Assembly: GCA_014584575.1 (NCBI GenBank)
Contig: JACTMP010000011.1
Location: forward strand, 62,001 to 126,000
Direction of reading: 5' to 3'
Origin: Chloroflexota bacterium
Lineage (GTDB): Bacteria; Chloroflexota; Anaerolineae; Promineifilales; Promineifilaceae
Length of the DNA stretch: 64,000 nt
Below the pieces are notes generated by a model. That model saw only the letters and a program-made list of their open reading frames with translations. It did no database searches and was not told where the DNA came from. Shown in pieces: positions 30,303 to 39,300 of the stretch (its first letter is position 1; each line of letters starts with the position of its first letter). Position numbers and translations under genes: made by a program.

Positions 30303-32873
30303 TCATTTTTCGGCATAGCGGCGTTTCCACTCGTAGAGCTTGTTGATCGCTTCCAAAGGGGACATGCTATTTACGTCCAATTCGGCCAATTCTTCCAGCA
30401 GCGGGCTGGCTTCGGGAAAGAGGGCCATTTGTTGGCCGGAAGAGAGGCGCGAGGGAGTCACGGCCGTTGTCGGCGCATGGTGTTCTAGTTCGTGCAGCAG
30501 TTCATTGGCCCGGTTCACCACGTCTTTGGGCAGCCCGGCCAACTGCGCCACGTGGATGCCATAACTGCGATCCGCCCCCCCCGGCACAATGTGGTGCAAA
30601 AAGAGAACCTTATCCCCCTCTTCGGCCACAGCCACGTTGTAATTGGCCACCAGCGGCAGCAAATCGGCCAGCCCCACCAGTTCGTGGTAATGGGTGGCAA
30701 AGAGGGTGCGCGGCTTGAGGCGCGGATGGTTGTGCAGGTACTCCACAATTGCCCAGGCAATGGCCAGGCCGTCGTAGGTGCTGGTGCCCCGGCCAATCTC
30801 GTCCAGGATGAGCAAAGAGCGGTGGCTGGCGTGGTTGAGGATTTCGGCCGTTTCCACCATTTCCACCATGAAGGTGCTGCGCCCGGCGTGTAATTCGTCA
30901 TGCGCGCCGATGCGGGTGAAGATGCGGTCGGCCAGCCCCACGTCGGCTTCGTCGGCGGGCACAAAGCTGCCGATCTGGGCCATGAGGACGATGAGAGCCG
31001 TTTGCCGCAGGTAGGTGGATTTACCGCTCATGTTGGGGCCGGTGATGATCTGGATACGCTCCTTATCGGTCATATGCACATCGTTGGGCACAAAGCGTTC
31101 CAGCCGCAGTGATTGTTCGACGACGGGATGACGGCCGTTGACCACATGCAGCGTATTGTCGTTGGTGAGGGACGGCCGACTATACCCCTGGTTAGCCGCC
31201 GCTTCCGCCAGCCCGGCAGCCACGTCCAGTTCGGCAATCGCCTGCGCCGTTTGCAGCAGGCGGGGCGCATACGCCGCCACCTGCTGGCACACTTCGGTAA
31301 ACACCCGCCGCTCAATCTCCAAAATTCGCTCCTCAGCGTTGAGGATGAGCGTTTCATACTCCTTCAACTCTGGCGTGATGTACCGCTCCGCGTTGGTCAG
31401 CGTTTGTTTGCGAATGTAGTCGGCAGGGACCATCGGTGTGTTAGCATGGGTAACTTCGATGTAATAGCCAAACACCTTGTTAAAGCCCACCTTCAAAGAT
31501 GGGATGCCGGTGCGCTCCCGCTCGCGTGGCTCCAGCCCCGCCACCCACTCCCGCGCATTGGCCGATGAATTCATCACCCCGTCCAGTTCCGCCGAAAAAC
31601 CGAGGCGAATGACGCCCATTTTGTTGAAATTAGTGGGCGCATCGTTGGGAATGGCCCGGTTTATCAGGTCGGCCACTTCGGTGCAGGGATCGAGACGGTA
31701 ATCGGTGATCGGTGATCGGTGATCGGCCCGCTCACCGATTACCGATAACTGATTACCGATTACCGGCACGGCCGTCAGCGCCACCTTCACATTCTCCACA
31801 TCCCGCGGGTTGGCTTTGCCGCCGAGGATGCGGTTGCTCAGCCGTTCCAGGTCGGGCAGCCCTTTGAGGGTGGCGCGCAGGTCGGCGCGCAGCAGGGCAT
31901 TGTCGTGGAAAAATTGCACCTGATCGAGGCGGTCATTGAGTTGGGAGATGTCCAGCAACGGCCGTGACACCCGTTCCCGCAGCAGCCGCGCCCCCATCGC
32001 CGTCACCGTCTTGTCCAACACCGCCAACAGCGACCCCTTCCGTTCGCCGCTCAGCGATTCCGTCAATTCCAGATTGGCGCGGGTGGCCGTATCCAGGGCC
32101 ATATACCCTTCCACACTGTAAGTCGCCAGCCGCTGAATTTGCCCCACCGCCCCCATCTGTGTCTCTTGCAAGTAGTAGAGGATGGCCCCGGCGGCGCGGG
32201 TGGCCAATGACTTTTGCTCGCAGCCAAAGGCATCCAGGCTGGCGACGCTAAAATGGCGCAGCAATAGTTGGCGGGCATTGCCCTCTTCAAAGCGCCAATC
32301 CGGCAGGTGGCTGACGGTGCGCGCCTGCTCTTGCAGGGTATGTTCGCTGTCCGGCACCAGCAGTTCGGCAGGGTGCAGGCGGGCCAGTTCTTCGGTGAGG
32401 GTACGACGGCCGTGAAACTGCGTCGTGGCAAAAACGCCGGTGGTAATATCAGCATAGGCCAACCCCACCCGGTCGCCATCCACAATGGCCGCGGCCAGGT
32501 AATTGTGCCGGGCGGCGTCCAACATGCCCGGCTCGATGACGGTACCGGCGGTAAAGACACGCACCACTTCGCGGGGCATCAGGCCGTTGATGGGCGTTTC
32601 GCTCATCTGCTCGCACAGCGCCACCTTGTACCCTTTGGCCACCAGTCGGGCAATGTAGCTTTCGGCGGCGTGGTAGGGCACGCCGGCCATCGGCGTGCGC
32701 TGGTTTTTCCCCTGGGGACGGCTGGTGAGGACGAGGTCGAGTTCACGCGCGGCCGTTTGTGCGTCGTCATCAAAAGTTTCATAGAAATCCCCCAGGCGAA
32801 ACAAAACAATGGCGTCGGGATATTGCGCCTTGACGTCCAGGTATTGCTGGCGGCTGGGGGTGATGTGGCTCAT
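30303..32873 (-). CDS. mutS: DNA mismatch repair protein MutS with an in-frame repeat insertion
   Basis: 856 residues. Mismatch-binding N-terminus with LFRLGDFYETFDDDA, where the family motif GDFYE follows an aromatic. ATPase: Walker A GPNMSGKSTYLRQ, DEIGRGTSTYDGLA, and FATHYHEL. ATG 32873 is preceded by AAAGGAG. In the lever/core region, after NVKVALTAVPV, about 25 residues (IGNQLSVIGERADHRSPITD and following) are encoded by a GGTAATCGG palindrome at 31696-31766, placed before the helix that resumes at LDPCTEVADLINRAI. No MutL is in the window. Confidence 0.94.
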   Translation of the reverse strand: MSHITPSRQQYLDVKAQYPDAIVLFRLGDFYETFDDDAQTAARELDLVLTSRPQGKNQRTPMAGVPYHAAESYIARLVAKGYKVALCEQMSETPINGLMPREVVRVFTAGTVIEPGMLDAARHNYLAAAIVDGDRVGLAYADITTGVFATTQFHGRRTLTEELARLHPAELLVPDSEHTLQEQARTVSHLPDWRFEEGNARQLLLRHFSVASLDAFGCEQKSLATRAAGAILYYLQETQMGAVGQIQRLATYSVEGYMALDTATRANLELTESLSGERKGSLLAVLDKTVTAMGARLLRERVSRPLLDISQLNDRLDQVQFFHDNALLRADLRATLKGLPDLERLSNRILGGKANPRDVENVKVALTAVPVIGNQLSVIGERADHRSPITDYRLDPCTEVADLINRAIPNDAPTNFNKMGVIRLGFSAELDGVMNSSANAREWVAGLEPRERERTGIPSLKVGFNKVFGYYIEVTHANTPMVPADYIRKQTLTNAERYITPELKEYETLILNAEERILEIERRVFTEVCQQVAAYAPRLLQTAQAIAELDVAAGLAEAAANQGYSRPSLTNDNTLHVVNGRHPVVEQSLRLERFVPNDVHMTDKERIQIITGPNMSGKSTYLRQTALIVLMAQIGSFVPADEADVGLADRIFTRIGAHDELHAGRSTFMVEMVETAEILNHASHRSLLILDEIGRGTSTYDGLAIAWAIVEYLHNHPRLKPRTLFATHYHELVGLADLLPLVANYNVAVAEEGDKVLFLHHIVPGGADRSYGIHVAQLAGLPKDVVNRANELLHELEHHAPTTAVTPSRLSSGQQMALFPEASPLLEELAELDVNSMSPLEAINKLYEWKRRYAEK
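31696..31766. repeat. GGTAATCGG-family palindrome inside mutS
   Basis: GGTAATCGGTGATCGGTGATC on the left and ACCGATTACCGATAACTGAT plus ACCGATTACCGG-like units on the right. It keeps the mutS frame open. Other copies of the family are intergenic. Confidence 0.85.
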
Positions 32874-32890
32874 GGGTTATAAACTCCTTT

Positions 32891-32960
32891 ATCGGTAATC
32901 GGTGAACGGTAAACGGTAATCAGTGAACCGATTACTGATTACCAACAACCGATTACCGAT
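32891..32960. repeat. GGTAATCGG-family palindrome
   Basis: ATCGGTAATCGGTGAACGG facing ACCGATTACTGATTACC and ACCGATTACCGAT, upstream of mutS and of the divergent sensor kinase. Confidence 0.8.
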
Positions 32961-33022
32961 TTTAGTTTTGTTCGGGTCAACCCGCAAAGATGGACTTTCA
33001 CTGCTTCTATACATCGGTCATG

Positions 33023-33051
33023 TTGAAAAGTTTTTCGGGTTCAGGTACGCT
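33023..33051 (+). promoter_or_regulatory. Probable promoter of the sensor kinase gene
   Basis: TTGAAA (33023-33028) and TACGCT (33046-33051) separated by 17 bp, ending 20 bp before the start codon. Confidence 0.5.
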
Positions 33052-33071
33052 ATGCGGCGGTTAGGCGTGTG

Positions 33072-35552
33072 ATGATAGACCCTGCTGCAATGACAACGAT
33101 GGAGGACACGGCCGTACTCATGGCCCGCATTGATCAACTCAATGCGGAAGCATGGTCTATTCTCAAAGAGGAACGAGAACGCGCCCGCACCCTCAGCCGC
33201 GAAGCCGCCGACCTCTCCACCGGTGGTCCATTTGCCCACAATCCCTACAAACGTGGTCTGGCCGAAAGCCTGCGTAATCTCAGCCGCATTGCAACGTATG
33301 GCGGTAATTATGAACACTCCTTGACACAGGCGTTAGAAGCATTAACTATCCTGGAAGAAGAAAATTTACCAGAGTTGATGGGTGAGGTGTTATACACCAT
33401 TGCTACCAATTACACCTTGCTGGGCAATTTAGCAGCCAGTCTGGATTGTTACATGCGCCAGTTGGAAGTGGCAGAGCGCATTGGCGACAAAGAAGGGTAC
33501 GCCATGGCCCTGCTGGGGCTGGGAAATCTATATGGCGAGATGAATGATTATGCCAGCGCCCAGTCTTACAATGAGCAAAGTCTGGCTGTATTCCGCAAGC
33601 TGCCGGGACAATCGTATTGGGTGGCCCTGTTACTCAACAACATCTGCTACAACTATTTTCGGCAAGGTGATTACCAGCGCGCGTTAGCCTGGGGCGAGGA
33701 AGGGTTAATCTTTTGCCGCCAACATGGAAACACCCGCGTGGAAGGGGTCATCTCTAACTCCATTGCCGAAATCTATTTGCACCTGAATGAACCGGAGAAG
33801 GCGCTGCGTTATCTGGAAACGGCCGTGACCATTGCCAACAAGGGCGACGATGCCGATATGGCCATTGAAAGCCTGAAATTGAGCGGCGAGGTTTACTTCA
33901 GGCAAGGGCGCACCGCCCAGGCGCTCCCCTTTGTACAGCAGGCGTTGGCGCTGGCCGAACAATCGCACCACAAACGGTGGATGTTTGCCTGCCACCGTAT
34001 ATTGGTGGACATCTACAAAGCGTTGGGGGCGTTTGCGGAAGCGCTCAGCCATTTTGAACAGTTCCACGCCATCAAAGAAAGCGTTTATAACGAAGAAGTC
34101 AATGAAAAACTGAAGAACCTGGAGATATTGCAGCGCACCCAGGCCGCCCAAAAAGAGGCGGAGTTGTACGCTTCACTTTACCAGGAAGAACAGTCGCGGC
34201 GGGCACTGGCGGAAACGATGCAGCGGGTAGGCGCGGCGCTGACAGGGTCTATCGAGCTAAAAGAAGTGCTGGATACCATTCTGGCGCAGTTAGCGCTGCT
34301 GGTGCCGTATGACCGGGCATCGTTACTGGTCCGCCGCGGCAATGAACTGGAATTTATGGCGATGCGCGGCTTCCCCGATGGGGCCGGTGATTTGAACCAG
34401 CGTGTACCGCTAGATGACAATCCAGAATCGCCCGATGTGTTTATGCGCATTTATCATTCCCGACGGCCGTTGGCCCTGGTCAATCTGGCCGATTATGAAG
34501 GCTGGCAGCAGGTTTCTAATTTGCCATTGCCGGGGGCCTGGTTGGGCATTCCCCTCATTCACCGGGATGAAGTACGGGGCATGTTGTCGCTGGTGCGCGA
34601 AACGAGTGTCCCTTACGATGAAGAGGCCATTGCTCTGGCGACAACATTTGGGGCCACGGCCGTTGTCGCCCTGGAAAATGCCCGCCTGTATAACCGCACC
34701 CGCCGCTTTAACGAACAATTGGAATATGAAGTCCGCCAGCGCACCCAGGCGCTCCAGGATGCCTATGAACAGCTAGAAAGGCTCGATAAGGCTAAAGCCG
34801 ACTTTATCGCCGTCACCGCCCATGAACTGCGCACACCCATCACCGTCATGAAGGCATATAGCCAGATGCTGCAAAAGCAGGGTGACAACGAGAACGGAAA
34901 TAACAACCTGGTAGCCGGCATTGTTTCCGGCGTCAACCGGCTGCACGAGATCGTGACCACCATGCTGTGGATGGTGAAAATTGACAGCAAGGCACTGGAA
35001 ATCTTCCCGGAACCATTGGATATGGTGGAGTTGATCGGGCAGATCGTGAAGGGGTTGGCCGAAGATGTTGCTGTGCGCAAACAGCGCGTCATTGTGGATG
35101 ATTCCCTGGTCTCGTTACCCTCTATCACCGGCGACGAAGATGCGTTAAAGGTGGTATTTGCCAACATTATCGTCAACGCTATCAAGTACACACCGGATAG
35201 CGGCGAGATTCGCATTCACGGCCGTGCCTGGGACACCCCACCACAGCCCGACTTACCCGCCGAAGCCATCCATCTCACCATCAGCGATAGCGGCATTGGC
35301 ATCGCCCCCGAAGCGCAGGAGCTGATCTTCACCAAGTTTTACCAGACAGGGGATGTAGCTTTTCACTCCTCTGGCAAGACCAAGTTCAAAGGGGGTGGGC
35401 CTGGCTTAGGATTGGCAATTGCGCGGGGGATTATCGAGGCGCATCACGGCCGTCTCTGGGCGGAAAGTCCCGGTCACGACGAAAAAACTTGCCCCGGCAG
35501 CCACTTCCACATTGTGCTACCCCGTGTGCAACCCACAAGAATCAAGCAGTAA
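33072..35552 (+). CDS. Soluble hybrid sensor: TPR-GAF-histidine kinase
   Basis: 826 residues without transmembrane helices. Residues about 60-340 are tetratricopeptide repeats (for example YAMALLGLGNLYGEMNDYASAQSYNEQSLAVF), then a coiled coil, a GAF domain (about 395-555), a second coiled coil and a HisKA domain with H-box FIAVTAHELRTPI (His near 584). The HATPase domain has the N box FANIIVNAIKYTP, G1 DSGIGIA and GGGPGLGLAIARGI. It probably senses a cytoplasmic ligand or protein. No cognate response regulator is adjacent. GTG 33069 is an alternative start. Confidence 0.87.
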   Translation: MIDPAAMTTMEDTAVLMARIDQLNAEAWSILKEERERARTLSREAADLSTGGPFAHNPYKRGLAESLRNLSRIATYGGNYEHSLTQALEALTILEEENLPELMGEVLYTIATNYTLLGNLAASLDCYMRQLEVAERIGDKEGYAMALLGLGNLYGEMNDYASAQSYNEQSLAVFRKLPGQSYWVALLLNNICYNYFRQGDYQRALAWGEEGLIFCRQHGNTRVEGVISNSIAEIYLHLNEPEKALRYLETAVTIANKGDDADMAIESLKLSGEVYFRQGRTAQALPFVQQALALAEQSHHKRWMFACHRILVDIYKALGAFAEALSHFEQFHAIKESVYNEEVNEKLKNLEILQRTQAAQKEAELYASLYQEEQSRRALAETMQRVGAALTGSIELKEVLDTILAQLALLVPYDRASLLVRRGNELEFMAMRGFPDGAGDLNQRVPLDDNPESPDVFMRIYHSRRPLALVNLADYEGWQQVSNLPLPGAWLGIPLIHRDEVRGMLSLVRETSVPYDEEAIALATTFGATAVVALENARLYNRTRRFNEQLEYEVRQRTQALQDAYEQLERLDKAKADFIAVTAHELRTPITVMKAYSQMLQKQGDNENGNNNLVAGIVSGVNRLHEIVTTMLWMVKIDSKALEIFPEPLDMVELIGQIVKGLAEDVAVRKQRVIVDDSLVSLPSITGDEDALKVVFANIIVNAIKYTPDSGEIRIHGRAWDTPPQPDLPAEAIHLTISDSGIGIAPEAQELIFTKFYQTGDVAFHSSGKTKFKGGGPGLGLAIARGIIEAHHGRLWAESPGHDEKTCPGSHFHIVLPRVQPTRIKQ

Positions 35553-35559
35553 GCAGTGA

Positions 35560-35600
35560 ATGGCCTGCCACCTGCAATTTGCCACCTGCCACCTGCCACT
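35560..35600. repeat. Short tandem GCCACCTGC units
   Basis: Three or four copies of TGCCACCTGC-like 10-bp units between the convergent kinase and phosphatase genes. Confidence 0.55.
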
Positions 35601-36142
35601 CACTCCTTTTGTTGCGCCAGCCAGCTTTCTAACTGCTTTTGGTGACGCTGCTCCAGTTTGGTCAACGGCCGTCGTCCCTTCATCAACAAATGCGCCTCTT
35701 CATACGTCAGCCCCTCCTCCCGCATCAGATACGCCGCTAACAGCGTCGCCGAACGCCCCCGCCCCTTGGCACAATGCACCAGAATGGAGCGTCCTTCTTT
35801 TGTCTGTTCGGCCATCCAATCCACCCCTTCCGTCAAAATTTCCAGCGGCGGCACGGTAATGTCCAGTACTTTGAGCTGGATGTGTTCGATGCCATGCGAC
35901 TCATAAAAGGCCAGATCATCCTCCCGTTCCGCCCGGATATTCACCACCGCGCCAATGTTATGATGCCGGATAAAGTCATAGTCCCGTTCATACGTCGGCG
36001 CGCCGCCCAGCCACAGTTCAACTGCTATCTCCTCATGGGGCGTAATCTGCGTAAACCAGACATGCCCCATAATCTCCTCATAGGTGTAACGGATAGCCGG
36101 ATATAGTTTGTCAAAAGCTGCATGAAGTGGATTGATGCTCAT
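35600..36142 (-). CDS. Dual-specificity protein phosphatase family protein
   Basis: 180 residues. The active-site P-loop is [20 protein letters not shown], the HCxxGxxR signature of cysteine phosphatases, with a general-acid candidate in [10 protein letters not shown]. The N-terminal part [30 protein letters not shown] is typical of DSP/PTPMT-like enzymes. The substrate may be a phosphoprotein, phospholipid or RNA 5' end. Start 36142 is preferred over 36181 because the longer N-terminus is unlike the family. Confidence 0.85.
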   Translation of the reverse strand: MSINPLHAAFDKLYPAIRYTYEEIMGHVWFTQITPHEEIAVELWLGGAPTYERDYDFIRHHNIGAVVNIRAEREDDLAFYESHGIEHIQLKVLDITVPPLEILTEGVDWMAEQTKEGRSILVHCAKGRGRSATLLAAYLMREEGLTYEEAHLLMKGRRPLTKLEQRHQKQLESWLAQQKE

Positions 36143-36383
36143 TATGAACACAACTATAACTTTGGCTCCGTTGCCAGGCAATATATACTTTCATCTGCAA
36201 CTCTTTCACTTCACCTTTACTGGTCAGCCGTAAGAATTCATGTAAACTGCCCCCCGTATAGTTTTTGTGGTTTTTTTATTTTATGGAAGTGCGCGGTAAC
36301 AAGTTGTGATAGTGTCCTGGCAGGCGTAGGTTCCAACGGGGAGCCACCTGGGCTGTACAGGGGTTCAGCAAAAAGGTGTGCTC

Positions 36384-39300
36384 ATGGTTCAGCGAATTCC
36401 ACCCAAACGGCCAGCAGTTCGCGCCAACTCTCTTTTCCTCCTCTTTTTCTTTTTAGCTTTTATTCTTATCGCTTCTCCCATCCAGGTCAGTCTGGCGTCG
36501 TCCCCCATCATCGTCAACACCTTTGCGGACAGCAAACACGCCAGCGATGGCTTCTGTTCGCTGCGAGAAGCAATTATCGCCGCCAACACAAACAGCCCTT
36601 CTGGCCCGGCAACCGGTGAATGTGCGGCCGGCAGCGGCGCAGACACCATCATCCTGCCCGCCGGCGTGTATACCCTCACCCGCACCGGGAGCCACGAAAA
36701 CGGCTCTCAGACAGGTGATTTAGACATCAACGGTGATGTACAGATTACCGGCGCGGGCGCAGATGTTACCATCATTGAAGGGAACGGCCTGAATGATCGC
36801 CTGGTGCATGTCATCGCCGGCAACGTGGCCCTATCTGGGCTGACGCTGCGCCAGGGTCATGTTTCCGGGCACGGCGGCGCCATTTTTAACGAAGGTAATT
36901 TGACGCTCGCCGATGTCGCCATCATGGACAGTTATGCCAGCAATACCGGCGGTGGCCTCTTCTCGCTGGGCACACTACAGGCCGAATCGGTTAGCATTGT
37001 GGGCAACAGCGCCCAGGGGTTGGAAGGTGGCGGCGTGGTGATTGGGGCAGGCACGGCCGTGTTCACCAACAGCACCATCAGCGGCAATAGCAGCAGCGGC
37101 GCGGGCGGCGGTCTGACCAGCAAAGGAACGACCACCCTCAACTTCGTTACCGTTGCCCATAACAGCGCCCAAATCGCTACCGGCATCCACTCCATCAACG
37201 CCGACATGACCCTGAACCACACACTGGTCAACGACAGTTGTCGTGGCGTGGTCGTTTCCCAGGGGTATAACCTGATTCAGGATGTCACCAAATGCACCAT
37301 CACCGGCGATCCGGTGGGCAATCTGCTCGGTGTGGATGCCCTATTGGCGCCGCTGGCGCTCAATGGAGGCCGTACACTGAATCATGCCCTGCTCCCCGAA
37401 AGCCCGGCCATTGAAGCCGGTAGCAACAGCGGCTGCCCGGCCACCGACCAGCGTGGTATCAGCCGCCCGCGGGGCCTCTTCTGCGACATCGGTGCCTACG
37501 AACTGGCAAACCCGCCGCAAACCGGCGCTGCCCTGGTGGTGAACACCACCGAAGATTACAACGACGGTGTGTGTGATTTTGCCCACTGCTCACTGCGCGA
37601 AGCCATCCTCCGCGCCAATGCGTCTACCATCAGCAATCAAATTCACTTCAATATTCCCGGCGATTTACCGCCGGTCATTTATCCGCAGTCGCCGCTGCCG
37701 GTCATCACCGATCCCGTGACCATTGATGGATTAACACAAACGGGTGGGGTTGTGGTGCTGGATGGCTCATCGGCAGGCACGGCCGTCGGCCTGGAAATCG
37801 CCGCCGGTGATAGCACCATCCGTGGGCTGCGCATTATCAACTTTAGCAGCCATGGCCTGCTGCTCACCCAAAATGGGAACAATGTCATTGTGGGTAACGA
37901 GATTGCCTATAATGGCGGCGATGGCGTTCGCATCCTGGCCGGAACGGGCCATCAACTCTCCGGCAATGACATTCACGACAACACCGGCCTGGCTATTGAT
38001 TTGGGCGGCGACGGCCGTACCGCCAACGACCCCGACGACCTGGACAACGGCGCGAACAATTTGCAAAACTACCCCGTTTTGTTCACGGCCGTGCCCCTAT
38101 CAGACAGTTTGCGCATTGACGGCCGTCTGGACAGCACCCCTCTCACCGCTTTTACGCTGGAATTTTTCGCCACCCCCACCTGCCAGCTAAGCGGCGGCAA
38201 TCAAACCTTCCTGGGTGCCACCCAGGCCACCACCGACGCCTTCGGTAATGTCTACTTCTCCGTTGCCGGTCTGACGGCCGTGCCCCTGGACACCTTCATC
38301 ACCGCCACCGCCACCGACCCAGGCGGCAACACCTCTGAACTATCTGACTGCATCGTCGTCAGCCCTGGCAATACCTCTTGGGTGACAGCTATGCCACTGG
38401 ATGTGTTGCCCGACATGGGGCCAACGGCCGTCAGCCAATATCTGGATCAACCCGGCCAATCCCGCTGGTACAAATTCCCCGTCCTGCCTGGCAGCAAAGT
38501 GATTGTCACCCTCACCAACCTGCCCGACAATTACGACCTGACCCTCTACAAAGATATCGCCCAGGCCTATAACGACCTCCTGTCGCCGCAGGATTTACCC
38601 CGCTTCGACGCCGAATTTGCCCCCGAAGCATTCAGCCCGGAGGCATTTAGCCCCGAAGCGTTTAGTCCCGAAGCATTCAGCCCGGAAGCCTTTAGCCCGG
38701 AGGCGTTCAGTCCTGAGGCGTTCAGCCCGGAAGCATTCAGCCCCGAAGCCTTTAGCCCGGAGGCGTTCAGCCCCGAAGCCTTTAGCCCCGAAGCCTTCAG
38801 CCCGGACGCTTTCAGTCCAGAGGCGTTTAGCCCCGAAGCCTTCAGCCCCGAAGCGTTTAGCCCGGAGGCGTTCAGCCCCGAAGCATTCAGCCCCGAAGCC
38901 TTCTCCGGCGCACAGTTACGCAGTTTGTTGGGCGTCTCCGCATTTCGGGGTACAGCCAACGAAGGGTTGATCGCCAACACTTGGAACAACACCGGCTACT
39001 TCTACGTGCGTGTGCGCGGTGCAAACGGCGCGTTTAACACCCAGCACCCCTTTGAAGTGTCGGTCACTATGCTGTCCGGTTCGTGTGGCAACGTCACGGC
39101 CGTGACCGAACCCACCACCACGACCCCCACCGCCGGTAACTACCAGACCATCATCCTCACCGACATGGCGCGCATGGCAGGCACGACCTCCGAAAAAGCC
39201 ACCCTCGCCACCCGCCTGGCTACCTACGCCGCCCGGCCTGAAGTCGCCGGGGTCATCGTAGATGTGGGCGCAGATACCCGCGTCGCCGCCGCCAATGCCC

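Noticed and set aside
38625..38909. 15-bp tandem units as a DNA minisatellite or binding array
   Set aside because: Synonymous variation with conserved amino acids points to selection on the protein instead.
38567..38992. Minus-strand ORF rich in LNASG/LKASG repeats
   Set aside because: It is the antisense reading of the EAFSP pentapeptide tract; the sense protein is well supported.
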